Assembly: GCA_029776255.1 (NCBI GenBank)
Contig: JAKOTN010000049.1
Location: 1 to 64,000, forward strand
From: Pseudomonadota bacterium
GTDB taxonomy: Bacteria > Pseudomonadota > Gammaproteobacteria > Burkholderiales > Rhodocyclaceae
Direction of reading: 5' to 3'
Length of the DNA stretch: 64,000 bases
Shown here: positions 18,826 through 28,257 of the stretch, piece by piece
Position numbering within the stretch: position 1 is the first letter of the stretch
Layout of the letters: each line of letters starts with the position of its first letter
Position numbers and translations under genes: made by a program
Notes under the pieces: generated by a model
Seen by the model: only the letters and a program-made list of their open reading frames with translations
Database searches by the model: none
Told to the model about the DNA's origin: nothing

Positions 18826-20798
18826 ACGTCATTTCTCCTTGAAGGTGGCAAGCGCCGCAGGCAGTTTTCCAGCAGTCGCAGTCGTCGTGGTCGTTCGGTA
18901 TCGCTTCGGTCGTACCGTAGCGCGGTGTAATGCGCGGCGGCTTCGCGGGTAAGCGCGGCCAGCGACGGTTTTTCGCTCGCCACGCGCCGCGCGAAAGCGG
19001 TGGGTCCTTCCCATGGGGCGCGGTTTACGCCACGGCGCCGAAGTTGCGCGCAATATTTTTTCCAGAGGCGTTGCGCCGGGTCGTCGGCACGGCGGCGGGG
19101 ACGTGTCCACAACACGACGATGGCCAGCACGGCGCCGCAAAGGCCGGCCAGGACCGCGCTCATCCTTTGCCAGTCCGGGTGCGGCAGGCCGAACTTCGAT
19201 AGCACCTCTTTCTGGCGCTGCGGATTGTACCCGAGCACCCACTGATTCCAACGATTGTTTGCCGCTTCCCAACGGTTGCGGGCTTCGCGGAGCCAGTCGG
19301 ATTCGAGTCTGACCAAGGGGGGGAGCGGTTCGCTGTCGGGCAGGGCGGCGGCGATGCCGCGCGCGATCCGCGAAGGGGCGACAGCGGCTGTCGGGTCGAT
19401 TCGTTGCCAGCCTCGGCCGGCGAGCCAGATTTCCGCCCAAGCGTGCGCATCCGATTGCCGCACGGTCAAATAGCCATCGATGGGGTTCACCTCACCGCCC
19501 TGATAGCCGGCGACCACCCGCGCCGGAACGCCGGCGGCGCGCATCAGGAAAACGAACGCCGACGCGTAGTGCTCACAGAAACCGCGGCGCGTATCGAACA
19601 AAAACTGGTCGATGCCGTCTTGTCCGAGCAGCGGCGGTTGTAGCGTGTAGTAGAAATTCTCCTTTTCAAACAGCGCCAGCGCGGTGGCGGCGATTTTTTC
19701 CGGCGGCATGGATCGCCATTGCTCGGCCAGCGCGCGGGTTCGCGGGTTGATGTTCGCCGGCAGCGAGAGTGTTTTTTGCAATATGTCCGTTGTTTCCATC
19801 GCGTTGGCGCGATAGTCCAACACCGCGACAAACGGGAATTGCGCGCGCGCGCGCACCGGTTCGGACGACAGGACCTGCAAGGAGGGGGCCAACGCGGCGC
19901 CGGCCGGTAGTGCGGTGGGCATGTCGAGCGCCAGCAGCCATCGTTGATTGTGGGCCTCCAGCAGTGTGGTGTAGGCGTATGTTTCGCCAAGCGCGTCGAT
20001 CGTCGGCGACTTTGCCGGCGTGCCGGCCGACGGGGTGCTGGCGCGCCAAGTCAGACCGTCGTAGTCGTCGAACACCGGACCGCGCCAGTAGAGCGCGGCG
20101 CGTTCCGGCAAGGTGCCGGCGAAACGGCTGCGGAAGGCAATGGCGCTGGATTGGATCAATCGGCTGATCGAGCCTGGCGCCATCTGTTCCGACAAACCGC
20201 TGAGGCCCGAATGGGCGTCTTGCGGCAGGCCCCACAACGGGCCGCTGATACGCGGGAAAAAGAGGTAGAGAATCAACATCAACGGCAGCGCCTGCGCCAG
20301 CAGCAGGCCGACGAGACGGGCAATCGCGACGATCGGCTGGGCGCCCCCATGCAGGCGGATCAGCGTTCCGGTGAGCAGCGCCACGGCGATCAGCAGCCAC
20401 AAGCCAGTAGGAATGCTCTGCGAGTAAAAGTAATGGCTAAGCAGTAGAAAGTAGCCGAGCATGATCACCACCAGCGCATCGCGGCGTCGCGCCATTTCAA
20501 GCGGTTTCAAGGCCATGAAGACCACTAGCAGGGCAACGCCGGCGTCTCTGCCGAGCAGGGTTCCGAACTGCCAGCCGATGCCCGCCGTGCTGCCGGCGAC
20601 CAGCAAGGCCAGCCACCAGCGCGGTGGCAGGGCGCGGCGGCGATGCCACAGCCAGAGCCGCCAGCCGAGGACGCCGCCGCACAATGCCGACAGCCAGCCC
20701 GGCAGATGCCAGGCATGCGGACTGCCGGTGATCAAGGCCACGGCCAGCAGCCACGGTGTTTCCCCGTGTTCGAGGGGACGGCTCGACACGCCGTTCAT
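18822..20798 (-). CDS. tgpA: TgpA-like membrane transglutaminase (DUF3488/DUF4129)
   Basis: A 658-residue inner-membrane protein. About seven N-terminal helices form the DUF3488 part, followed by a periplasmic transglutaminase domain with Cys in RRGFCEHYASAF (Cys408), His in DAHAWAEIW and Asp in RIDPTA, then one more helix (MSAVLAGLCGAVLAIVVLW) and a cytoplasmic tail. The Pseudomonas aeruginosa homologue is essential and has transglutaminase activity; its physiological substrate is unsettled. The start overlaps the DUF58 stop by ATGA. The longer upstream reading frame is an Arg-rich shadow inside the DUF58 gene and was discarded. Confidence 0.9.
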   Translation of the reverse strand: MNGVSSRPLEHGETPWLLAVALITGSPHAWHLPGWLSALCGGVLGWRLWLWHRRRALPPRWWLALLVAGSTAGIGWQFGTLLGRDAGVALLVVFMALKPLEMARRRDALVVIMLGYFLLLSHYFYSQSIPTGLWLLIAVALLTGTLIRLHGGAQPIVAIARLVGLLLAQALPLMLILYLFFPRISGPLWGLPQDAHSGLSGLSEQMAPGSISRLIQSSAIAFRSRFAGTLPERAALYWRGPVFDDYDGLTWRASTPSAGTPAKSPTIDALGETYAYTTLLEAHNQRWLLALDMPTALPAGAALAPSLQVLSSEPVRARAQFPFVAVLDYRANAMETTDILQKTLSLPANINPRTRALAEQWRSMPPEKIAATALALFEKENFYYTLQPPLLGQDGIDQFLFDTRRGFCEHYASAFVFLMRAAGVPARVVAGYQGGEVNPIDGYLTVRQSDAHAWAEIWLAGRGWQRIDPTAAVAPSRIARGIAAALPDSEPLPPLVRLESDWLREARNRWEAANNRWNQWVLGYNPQRQKEVLSKFGLPHPDWQRMSAVLAGLCGAVLAIVVLWTRPRRRADDPAQRLWKKYCAQLRRRGVNRAPWEGPTAFARRVASEKPSLAALTREAAAHYTALRYDRSDTERPRRLRLLENCLRRLPPSRRNDV

Positions 20799-21751
20799 GG
20801 CGTGCCGTAAAGCGCCAGGGCGTGCAGGCAGGCGGCACGTTGCGCTTCGCCTTGTGCCGGTGCGATCCGCTGTGTCGGCAGGCCGAGTCCATACCGCACG
20901 CGCTGTTCGTCGGCGGCGACCACCCAGCCGGCGAGAACGGACAGGCGATATTCGTCGTCGCGGTCCGCGGGCGTCTGCGACCAGTCCAGCCACAAGTCGT
21001 CCGCACCGCCGCCGGCGAACTGCTTCACCAGTAACGGCAGGTCGTCCGGGCGGCGGGCAACCGTCTTCCAGGCGATATGCCGGGTTGGATCGCTATCCTG
21101 ACGCGGGCGCAATCCGGCGAAGTCGTCTTGACCACCGTGTTCCGACCGATTGCCTCCCGCCGCTTGCGACGCCGATCCAGGCAGGGGAGTGCGGATCGGT
21201 TGCGGGTACACCAGGCAGGCGAACACCGGGTACGGGTAGCTCCAGGCACGAAACAGGCCCAACGGATAGCGTGTGATCAGCGTGACGCGGCCAGGGTCGA
21301 GAAGACCCCGTCGCTGCGCTGCATAGGGGATGGCGACGGTCGCCTGGGTCGCCGGCGGAATGTCGAGACTGACGCTTGGCTGATTCTGGAACGAAAATTC
21401 GAGCGCCCGGCGCGATTGGCGGCGCGTATTCTCAAGCTGCAAGGGGAAGCGCGCGATGTCGCCGGCGAACACCGCCTCAGCCCGCCCCGGCAATAGACGC
21501 AGGCCGAAAAGGTTGTGAAACGTCTGCACCATCGCCGCCAGTCCCACGCCGGCAAGCAGAAATATCAGCGCATGTCCGAGACTGAGGTTGTAATTGATGG
21601 CACCGATCAACATCACCGTCAACACCGCCGCGAAAAGCGCTCCAGCTCGCGTCGGCACGATGAAGATCCGCCGCTGGCCGAGAACGATCGGCAATTTCTC
21701 GTCGGGCGCCAGGCGGAACAACCAGCGCTGGAACAGCCGGAGCAGGCGCAT
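20795..21751 (-). CDS. DUF58 family membrane-anchored protein
   Basis: A 318-residue protein with two N-terminal hydrophobic helices (GALFAAVLTVMLIGAINY and ALIFLLAGVGLAAMVQTF) and a conserved DUF58 core, QDDFAGLRPRQDSDPTRHIAWKTVAR. DUF58 proteins have a von Willebrand-A-like fold and nearly always sit between a MoxR ATPase and a transglutaminase, as here; the trio is thought to act in envelope assembly or cofactor insertion. It begins at the MoxR stop (overlap of one base) and overlaps tgpA, so the three are coupled. Confidence 0.92.
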   Translation of the reverse strand: MRLLRLFQRWLFRLAPDEKLPIVLGQRRIFIVPTRAGALFAAVLTVMLIGAINYNLSLGHALIFLLAGVGLAAMVQTFHNLFGLRLLPGRAEAVFAGDIARFPLQLENTRRQSRRALEFSFQNQPSVSLDIPPATQATVAIPYAAQRRGLLDPGRVTLITRYPLGLFRAWSYPYPVFACLVYPQPIRTPLPGSASQAAGGNRSEHGGQDDFAGLRPRQDSDPTRHIAWKTVARRPDDLPLLVKQFAGGGADDLWLDWSQTPADRDDEYRLSVLAGWVVAADEQRVRYGLGLPTQRIAPAQGEAQRAACLHALALYGTP

Positions 21752-22677
21752 CAGTCCAGCGGTGTCGCACGGATCACGGCGCCGATATCCTCTTCGCCCG
21801 CATGATTGCCGTTCGCCAGCCGCAGACGATGGCGACCGACCGCTGGCAGCACCGCCTGCACATCTTCCGGCAACACCATCCGGCGTCCGTCCGTAAACGC
21901 CCAGGCGCGGGCCACCGCGAGGAGTGACAAGGCCGCTCGCGGGCTAAGGCCGTGTACAAAGCGCGTTTCGCGGCGGGTGGCTTCGACCAGCAATTGCAGA
22001 TAGTCGATCAGGGCTGGCGATGCGTATACCTCGGACACCTCTTTTTGCAGGGCGACGAAGTCGTCCGCGCACAGCAGCGGTGATAGCGCCGGCAAACGAT
22101 CGCGGCGACCGCCGCTCTCAAGCAGCAAGCGCTCGGCCTCGTGGTCGGGATAGCCCAGTTCGATGCGCAGCAGGAAACGGTCCAGTTGCGACTCCGGAAG
22201 CGGAAAAGTACCGATCTGGTGCGATGGGTTTTGCGTGGCGATCACAAAAAACGGCTCCGGGAGAGGTCGCGTTTCCCCCTCGGTGGTGACCTGTCCTTCT
22301 TCCATCGCTTCCAGCAGCGCGCTTTGCGTTTTCGGCGTCGCGCGGTTGATCTCGTCGGCCAGCAAGAGCTGCGAGAATACCGGTCCGGGACGGAATCTGA
22401 AACTCTCCTGTGTTCGATCGAAAATCGACACCCCGAGAATATCGGCCGGCAGCATGTCGCTGGTGAACTGAACGCGCGAAAATTGCAAGCCAAGCAAGCG
22501 CGCCAGCGTGTGCGCCAGCGTTGTCTTGCCGACACCGGGAAGATCTTCGATCAACAAGTGACCGCGCGCCAGCAGGCAACAAACGGCAAGGCGGATTTGC
22601 CGGCTTTTTCCGAGAACGATCACGTTCGCCGCCGCGAGAATTCCGGTTATTGGCGATGGCGCAATGTGAGAAGGCAT
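21751..22677 (-). CDS. MoxR-type AAA+ ATPase
   Basis: A 308-residue AAA+ chaperone-like ATPase. Walker A is EDLPGVGKTTLAHTLA, Walker B LLLADEINRATPKTQ, followed by sensor 1 (FFVIATQNPSHQIGTFPLPESQLDRF) and sensor 2 (GLSPRAALSLLAVARAWA). MoxR proteins are proposed to remodel or load metal cofactors into VWA-domain partners; the partner here is the downstream DUF58 protein. It is the first gene of the three-gene minus-strand operon and is divergent from the deacetylase-like gene. Confidence 0.95.
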   Translation of the reverse strand: MPSHIAPSPITGILAAANVIVLGKSRQIRLAVCCLLARGHLLIEDLPGVGKTTLAHTLARLLGLQFSRVQFTSDMLPADILGVSIFDRTQESFRFRPGPVFSQLLLADEINRATPKTQSALLEAMEEGQVTTEGETRPLPEPFFVIATQNPSHQIGTFPLPESQLDRFLLRIELGYPDHEAERLLLESGGRRDRLPALSPLLCADDFVALQKEVSEVYASPALIDYLQLLVEATRRETRFVHGLSPRAALSLLAVARAWAFTDGRRMVLPEDVQAVLPAVGRHRLRLANGNHAGEEDIGAVIRATPLD

Positions 22678-22787
22678 GGCTTGTCGTGGTGACGTAATTA
22701 GGATGATAATAAACCATCAGCGAACAACTCGATTTCGTGCGGCTCTCGGCGCCCTTGGTGGTTTCGTTCCGCGGTAGAAAGGCAATA

Positions 22788-23714
22788 GTGACCACCACTG
22801 CATTCATCTCCCATCGCGAATGCGAACTGCACGACATGGGTTCCTATCATCCGGAATCGCCGGATCGGCTGTCGGCGATCAGTGATCACATGATCGCGCA
22901 AGGGCTGGATTCCTATTTCGTCTATCACGACGCGCCGCTGGCGACCATCCAACAACTGAAGCGCGTGCATACCATCGCACACATCGAGCGTCTCAAGCGC
23001 GCGGCGCCGGACTTGGGTATTGTGCACCTCGATCCGGACACGGCAATGAACCGGCACACTTGGCAGGCCGCGTTGCGCGCGGCCGGGGCGGGCGTCAAGG
23101 CTGTCGATCTGGTGATGACCGGCGAAGTGGAAAATGCGTTCTGCGCCGTGCGACCACCTGGTCATCATGCCGAGCGTGGCGCGGCCATGGGCTTCTGTTT
23201 TTTCAATAACATCGCCGTTGCAGCCGCTCATGCGCTGGAAGCGCACCAGTTGTCGCGCGTGGCGATCATCGACTTCGACGTTCACCACGGCAATGGCACG
23301 GAGGATTGTTTCAACGACAATTCGCATGTCTTGATGGTCAGCACTTTTCAGCATCCGTTCTATCCATACAGCGGCACGGACAATCCGGCCGACAACATGC
23401 TCAATGTGCCGCTCGGCAGAGGTTCGGACGGGGAAGAATTTCGCCGGGTGGTCAGCGATTTATGGATGCCGCGCTTGCGCGATTTTCAACCGGAAATGAT
23501 TTTCATCTCCGCCGGCTTCGACGGGCATTACGAGGACGAAATGGGGGGCTTGAAACTCCTCGAGAGGGATTATGCCTGGGTGACGGAACAGCTGAAGCAG
23601 TTGGCGATCGAATCCGCTCAGGGGCGGATCGTATCGATTCTCGAAGGCGGTTATGCCTTGTCGGCGCTCGCACGTAGCGTCACGACCCATGTTCGCGTAC
23701 TGGCGGGTATTTGA
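22788..23714 (+). CDS. Histone deacetylase-family protein (class II-like amidohydrolase)
   Basis: A 308-residue zinc amidohydrolase. Motifs are RPPGHHAERGAAMGFCFFNN (tandem His), IIDFDVHHGNGTED (zinc-binding Asp and His), SAGFDGHYEDEMGGL (second Asp ligand) and EGGYALSALA. Bacterial members deacetylate acetylpolyamines, acetoin-related compounds or lysines; the substrate cannot be told here. I use the GTG before TTTAFISH, with AAAGG upstream; 17 extra in-frame residues upstream are not family-like. It is divergent from moxR and followed by dapA. Confidence 0.9.
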   Translation: MTTTAFISHRECELHDMGSYHPESPDRLSAISDHMIAQGLDSYFVYHDAPLATIQQLKRVHTIAHIERLKRAAPDLGIVHLDPDTAMNRHTWQAALRAAGAGVKAVDLVMTGEVENAFCAVRPPGHHAERGAAMGFCFFNNIAVAAAHALEAHQLSRVAIIDFDVHHGNGTEDCFNDNSHVLMVSTFQHPFYPYSGTDNPADNMLNVPLGRGSDGEEFRRVVSDLWMPRLRDFQPEMIFISAGFDGHYEDEMGGLKLLERDYAWVTEQLKQLAIESAQGRIVSILEGGYALSALARSVTTHVRVLAGI

Positions 23715-23859
23715 TTGCGTTCGTACCGTCGTTTGGCGCCTGCGCGCTTCTTCCCGTTCGTCGCGGTTTTGATGGTCAAGGCGTTTGCCTTCGGTTAGAA
23801 TCAACCGCTTAAGTTTTTCCCCGGTAACTCCCTCTCAGCCAATTCTTGGGCGCCTACCC

Positions 23860-24744
23860 ATGACCATGATTACTGGATCGATCGTAGCGATTGTCACTCC
23901 GATGCATGAGGATGGAAGTCTCGACCTGCCTGGCCTGCGCCGCTTGGTCGATTTTCACGTGCAGGAAGGTACCGACGCCATCGTCATCGTTGGTACCACC
24001 GGCGAATCGCCGACTGTCAATCTCGACGAACATTGTGAATTGATCCGGCTGACCGTCGATCAGGCAGCCGGTCGTATTCCAGTGATTGCCGGTACAGGGG
24101 CCAACTCCACCGCGGAGGCCGTCGAACTCACGCGTTTCGCCAAGCGGGCCGGTGCCGATGCGGCGCTTTCGGTGGTTCCGTATTACAACAAGCCGACCCA
24201 GGACGGCCTGTATCGGCACTTCCGGGCTGTTGCCGAAGCGGTCGATATTCCAGTCATTCTGTACAACGTGCCCGGTCGGACGGTCGCCGACATGAGCAAC
24301 GACACGGCGTTGCGTTTGGCGGAAATTCCCAATATCGTCGGGATCAAGGACGCCACCGGCAACATGGATCGCGGTATCGAACTGATCGCGCGCGCGCCGG
24401 CGGATTTCGCCGTCTACAGCGGCGACGACGCCAGTGCGTGTGCTCTGATTCTCATGGGCGCCAAGGGAGACATCTCGGTTGTGGCCAATGTCGCGCCACG
24501 CTTGATGCACGAAATGTGCGCCGCGGCGCTTGCCGGCGACGCGATCGCGGCGCGCGCGATAAACACGCGCCTGCTTGGTCTGCATCGCCATCTGTTCTGC
24601 GAGGCGAATCCGATTCCCGTGAAATGGGCCTGCCGGGAGCTTGGTCTGGTCGAGACTGGGTTGCGGTTACCATTGACGCCTCTGTCGCCGGATTGCCATG
24701 ATCGTGTTCGTGCCGCGATGCGGCGGGCTGGCATCCTCGTTTGA
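23860..24744 (+). CDS. dapA: 4-Hydroxy-tetrahydrodipicolinate synthase
   Basis: A 294-residue (beta/alpha)8 enzyme condensing pyruvate with aspartate semialdehyde in lysine and diaminopimelate synthesis. Seen are [10 protein letters not shown], the VGTTGESPT pyruvate-binding loop, [28 protein letters not shown] and the Schiff-base Lys in [11 protein letters not shown] (about residue 163). Two ATGs six bases apart are possible starts; the second gives the standard M-x-TGS opening. It is followed after 17 bases by bamC (formerly dapX), an arrangement conserved in proteobacteria. Confidence 0.97.
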   Translation: MTMITGSIVAIVTPMHEDGSLDLPGLRRLVDFHVQEGTDAIVIVGTTGESPTVNLDEHCELIRLTVDQAAGRIPVIAGTGANSTAEAVELTRFAKRAGADAALSVVPYYNKPTQDGLYRHFRAVAEAVDIPVILYNVPGRTVADMSNDTALRLAEIPNIVGIKDATGNMDRGIELIARAPADFAVYSGDDASACALILMGAKGDISVVANVAPRLMHEMCAAALAGDAIAARAINTRLLGLHRHLFCEANPIPVKWACRELGLVETGLRLPLTPLSPDCHDRVRAAMRRAGILV

Positions 24745-24761
24745 CCAAGGGTTGACTGAAT

Positions 24762-25904
24762 ATGAGTGCTGCCGTATCGCTCTTGCGTGTCGTCCTGCTG
24801 CTGATATCGCTGGCAGGTTGCAACGGTTCTCTGCTTGAAAGCAAGCGCATTGAATACAAAACAGCGTCGGCGAATCGAGTGCCGACGCTTGAGGTGCCGC
24901 CGGACCTGACCTCGCCGACTCGCGATGAGCGCTACGCCGTTCCCGATACCGGTGGTGGCAAGGGAACCGCCACGTTTTCGACCTACGCCGCCGAGCGCTC
25001 GCCTCAAGGCAAGGCGCAACAGAGTGGCGACATTCTTCCCGATGTCGAACAGGCGCACATCGAACGCGCGGGCACGCAGCGTTGGCTGGTGGCCACCGGT
25101 TCGCCGAGCAAACTGTGGGGAACGGTCAAGGAATTTTGGCAGGAAACGGGGTTTCTGATCAACGTTGAAATACCCGATGCCGGGGTGATGGAAACGGACT
25201 GGGCGGAGAATCGAGCCAAAATTCCGCAGGATTTCATCCGTAACGTTCTCGGGAAGGTCATCGATTCGCTGTATTCGACGGCCGAGCGCGACAAGTTTCG
25301 CACTCGTCTGGAGCCGGGCAGCGTGCCGGGGACGACCGATATTTTCATCAGCCATCGCGGCATGTACGAAATCTTCATCTCCGAAGGCAAGGACCAGACG
25401 AAATGGCAGCCGCGCCCGGCGGATCCGGAACTTGAAGCCGAAATGTTGCGCCGGCTGATGATTCGACTCGGCAGCGAAGAAAAACGGGCGACCTCTGCAT
25501 TGCGGGTCGCTCAGGAAAAACCGCTGGAGAAAGCCAGACTATCGCGCGGCAGCGATGGCGTGGGCATGTTGGAAATAGAGGAGCCTTTTGATCGCGCTTG
25601 GCGGCGCGTCGGTCTGGCGCTTGATCGCGTGGGCTTTACCGTCGAAGATCGCGACCGTGCCAAAGGTCTGTATTTCGTCCGTTATGTCGATCCCGAAAGC
25701 GATAACGCTTCGAAAAGCGACGGTTTCTTTTCCAAGCTGCTCACCTTCGGCGGTGGCGATGCGAAACCGCGAACACAGTACCGCATTTTCGTTCGGGACG
25801 CAGGCAGCCAATCGACGGTCCAGGTGCTGACGCTTGAAGGCGGTGTCGACCAATCTGCAACCTCCAGGAAAATTCTCGGTCTGCTCCACGAACAATTGAA
25901 GTGA
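24762..25904 (+). CDS. bamC: Outer-membrane assembly lipoprotein BamC
   Basis: A 380-residue lipoprotein of the beta-barrel assembly machine. The signal peptide ends in LISLAGC (Cys about residue 19), followed by an extended segment containing VPTLEVPPDLTSP, the conserved BamD-binding region of the family, and two BamC helix-grip domains (AGTQRWLVATGSPSKLWGTV and EPFDRAWRRVGLALDRVGF). It directly follows dapA and shares one base (TGATG) with the next gene. Confidence 0.92.
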   Translation: MSAAVSLLRVVLLLISLAGCNGSLLESKRIEYKTASANRVPTLEVPPDLTSPTRDERYAVPDTGGGKGTATFSTYAAERSPQGKAQQSGDILPDVEQAHIERAGTQRWLVATGSPSKLWGTVKEFWQETGFLINVEIPDAGVMETDWAENRAKIPQDFIRNVLGKVIDSLYSTAERDKFRTRLEPGSVPGTTDIFISHRGMYEIFISEGKDQTKWQPRPADPELEAEMLRRLMIRLGSEEKRATSALRVAQEKPLEKARLSRGSDGVGMLEIEEPFDRAWRRVGLALDRVGFTVEDRDRAKGLYFVRYVDPESDNASKSDGFFSKLLTFGGGDAKPRTQYRIFVRDAGSQSTVQVLTLEGGVDQSATSRKILGLLHEQLK

Positions 25905-26671
25905 TGCGTTTCGCTTCACTGGGTAGCGGCAGCCAAGGCAACGCCTTGGTGGTCGAAGCCGGCAGTACCAGGGTTTTGCTGGATTGTGGATTTTCCACTC
26001 GCTTGGTCACGTCCAAGCTTGCCAAACTGGGCTTGGCGCCGGAGAACTTGACCGCCATTCTCGTCACGCACGAACACAGCGACCACATGGCTGGGGTTTT
26101 TTCGCTCGCTCGTCGTTATCGGCTCCGTGTGTATCTCACACACGGAACGCATGCAGCGGCCCTGCGCGGTAAAACCACATTAAGCGAGTGTCGCATCATT
26201 GACGGGCACGCCGCTTTCGCCATAGAAAACTTGGAAATCCAGCCATTTCCCGTTCCGCACGATGCGCGTGAGCCCGTGCAGTACCGTTTTGGCGATGGTT
26301 GCCATTGCCTCGGCGTGCTGACCGACACCGGTAGTATCACGCCGCATATCGTGGATGTGCTCGGCGCGTGCGATGCATTGGTTCTGGAGTGCAATCACGA
26401 TCCTGGCATGCTTTCGGTGTCTCGTTATCCAATGGTGCTCAAAGAGCGCATCGGTGGACGCTATGGGCACTTGGCCAATGAGCAGGCGGCTGGTTTTTTG
26501 AGGCAAATCGATTTCTCGCGTTTGCAGCATTTGGTTGCCGCGCATTTAAGCCAGGAAAACAATCGGCCGCAGCTTGCGGTCAAAGCATTGGCGACGGCAT
26601 TGACGTGTTCGGATGATTGGATCGGTGTGGCGGATCAGAGTGAGGGGTTTGCTTGGCGGGCGCTGATGTAA
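25904..26671 (+). CDS. YycJ/WalJ-like MBL-fold metallo-hydrolase
   Basis: A 255-residue metallo-beta-lactamase-fold protein with an N-terminal FASLGSGSQGNALVVE, the metal-binding THEHSDHMAG, VPHDAREPVQYRF, TDTGSITPHI, LECNHDPGML and C-terminal AAHLSQENN. This pattern matches the YycJ/WalJ group of putative DNA-repair exonucleases; the betaproteobacterial member is typically found after bamC. Start is the ATG overlapping the bamC stop. A strong hairpin terminator follows. Confidence 0.9.
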   Translation: MRFASLGSGSQGNALVVEAGSTRVLLDCGFSTRLVTSKLAKLGLAPENLTAILVTHEHSDHMAGVFSLARRYRLRVYLTHGTHAAALRGKTTLSECRIIDGHAAFAIENLEIQPFPVPHDAREPVQYRFGDGCHCLGVLTDTGSITPHIVDVLGACDALVLECNHDPGMLSVSRYPMVLKERIGGRYGHLANEQAAGFLRQIDFSRLQHLVAAHLSQENNRPQLAVKALATALTCSDDWIGVADQSEGFAWRALM

Positions 26672-26687
26672 GGTGTTCCGTCTTCGA

Positions 26688-26735
26688 TTGCAGACACAAA
26701 AAAGCCGGCTAATGCCGGCTTTTTTGTGTCTGCAA
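26688..26735. terminator. Perfect bidirectional Rho-independent terminator
   Basis: A 22-base perfect inverted repeat with a four-base TAAT loop. The GC core GCCGGC is flanked by A6 on the left and T6 on the right, so it has the required U-run in both directions. It sits between the convergent YycJ-like gene and the small Ala-rich lipoprotein and can serve both. Confidence 0.95.
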
Positions 26736-26745
26736 GAAGAAAAAC

Positions 26746-27048
26746 TTACTTCTTCATTGCATCCTTGGCCGCATCGGCGGCGCCTTGGGCGGCAGCGCCA
26801 GCAACTTCCTTGGCCTTGTCCACCGCAGCACCGGCGGTCTCTTTGGCCTTGTCCGCAGCGGCTTCTGCGGGCTTGGCTGCTTCGGCGGGCTTGGCTGCTT
26901 CGGCTGCCGGAGCGGCGGCAGGAGCAGGAGCCGGTGCGGCGGCCGCAGGAGCAGGTGCCGGAGCAGCAGCCGGCTTGGCTTCTTCTTTCTTGCCACAAGC
27001 GGTAACGGCAAGAGCAATCAGCGCAGCAACGAGCAGGGAGTTCTTCAT
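26746..27048 (-). CDS. Small Ala/Pro-rich lipoprotein with amphipathic helix repeats
   Basis: A 100-residue protein. The signal peptide MKNSLLVAALIALAVTAC ends in a lipobox Cys; a charged KKEE patch, an Ala-Pro linker and repeated helical units of the type DKAKETAGAAVDKAKEVAGAA follow, ending in KDAMKK. The repeats resemble LEA/apolipoprotein-like amphipathic helices, and the Ala-Pro linker would let them reach away from the membrane. I start at the ATG in front of KNSLL because the upstream part is not signal-like. No function is known. It is transcribed toward the shared terminator. Confidence 0.75.
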   Translation of the reverse strand: MKNSLLVAALIALAVTACGKKEEAKPAAAPAPAPAAAAPAPAPAAAPAAEAAKPAEAAKPAEAAADKAKETAGAAVDKAKEVAGAAAQGAADAAKDAMKK

Positions 27049-27183
27049 GTATGGGTTCCTTATCGACAATGAGATGAATACAACGAGCCAAAAGCTTATT
27101 GGTTGACCGGCTAGCACGTCGATCAATTGTCTATTTTACCACTTATCGCTCTTGTCGACGTGTACTTCCGGTTTGGCGTTGGT

Positions 27184-27540
27184 TTATTCAATTGCGCGCG
27201 GTCGGATGTGATGCCCGAACACCAGCAGGTCTATTCCGCTGACAAGAAATGCAATCAATACAATCATGATCAGAATCAATCCGATAAGTACCATCCCGCC
27301 CAAAAAGACGTGGTCGGTAAAAAAACGTCTCGCCCAGCCTCGCAGACCAAGGTAATCGGCGATGGTTAAATGGCGCTTGGCGGCCGAGGCCGTGGTTTCA
27401 TCTTCCTGGGCGATAAATCGTAGACCGCATTCTTTGCAACGGAACGGGGCCTGATGCTTCAAGCGTAACGCCATTCCTTCGCGTGGACCGCGTCGACGCG
27501 AGCGATGGACATCTCCCGAAAGACAGTTAGGGCATTCCAT
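27184..27540 (-). CDS. Zinc-ribbon membrane protein of unknown function
   Basis: A 118-residue protein. The N-terminal half holds a four-Cys zinc ribbon (CPNC about residues 3-6 and CKEC about residues 35-38), separated by an Arg-rich stretch. The C-terminal half has one long hydrophobic segment (VFLGGMVLIGLILIMIVLIAFL) which likely spans the inner membrane, with the ribbon in the cytoplasm. No catalytic motif is visible. It stands alone between the small lipoprotein and the divergent secreted protein. Confidence 0.65.
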   Translation of the reverse strand: MECPNCLSGDVHRSRRRGPREGMALRLKHQAPFRCKECGLRFIAQEDETTASAAKRHLTIADYLGLRGWARRFFTDHVFLGGMVLIGLILIMIVLIAFLVSGIDLLVFGHHIRPRAIE

Positions 27541-27788
27541 GTTAAAAAAGTGACTCCAGTAGTGAGTTGATTCGCGCGGATGTTTTCCAATTGTTTGGAA
27601 ACCAGCGAACCAGTACTTTAATAGGTGAATAAAATCGGGATGTGCGCGATTTCACGAAATGCCGATGTTATTGCAGCGCTTGCCGGCTTTGTTCCCCAGA
27701 CGGGCGGGGATGCTGTTTTAGTGACGAGGCGGGAATGGCGTCTTTGTCAGCGACCGGGGCAGGGCACAAAAAATGCTACACTGCCAGC

Positions 27789-28181
27789 GTGCGAAAAATA
27801 ACACTTTCCATTCTATCACTTTCTTTACAAGCGCTTAGCGCGATTGCCGCTACGGCAGCCAGTCCCGAGGCGACGATGGTTCCCAAATTTTCGGTGGGAG
27901 AGCTCCCGCCTTCGGTTGCGTACGACGCGGCCGGCCGTTGCCTGTCGCCGAACTGTCCGGATTACGCGCAGTTGCGACGTTTTCTCGAACGCTATGAACG
28001 TAACTATGGTCAGCGCTTCGCTTCGGACAAGGGCGTCGCCGTCGCGCCGGTGTCGCGACGCGATGTGCCGCCAACGCCGGCGGTGGATATCCAGCCGGGC
28101 TATCGTCAAGCCAGTCAGATTAGATCCGAGTTCCTGCAATCGGGAAAAGTTCGCGATCGCTACACACGGACCGGCGAGTAG
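27789..28181 (+). CDS. Hypothetical periplasmic protein
   Basis: A 130-residue protein with a signal peptide (RKITLSILSLSLQALSAIAATAAS) and a mature part containing one Cys pair in GRCLSPNCPDY, then a charged helical stretch and a basic end. The GTG start is inferred from the position of the signal sequence; the in-frame upstream part is Cys-rich and not protein-like. A possible -10 box (GCTACACT) lies just before it. No family is recognised. It is followed by the convergent cobT. Confidence 0.55.
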   Translation: MRKITLSILSLSLQALSAIAATAASPEATMVPKFSVGELPPSVAYDAAGRCLSPNCPDYAQLRRFLERYERNYGQRFASDKGVAVAPVSRRDVPPTPAVDIQPGYRQASQIRSEFLQSGKVRDRYTRTGE

Positions 28182-28257
28182 ACCTTCCCGATGCGGACCT
28201 TTCCTGTGGCGCGCCTAGCGAGTGCTGCTTCTCTGTTCCGGCCTTGTCACGGGGCGG

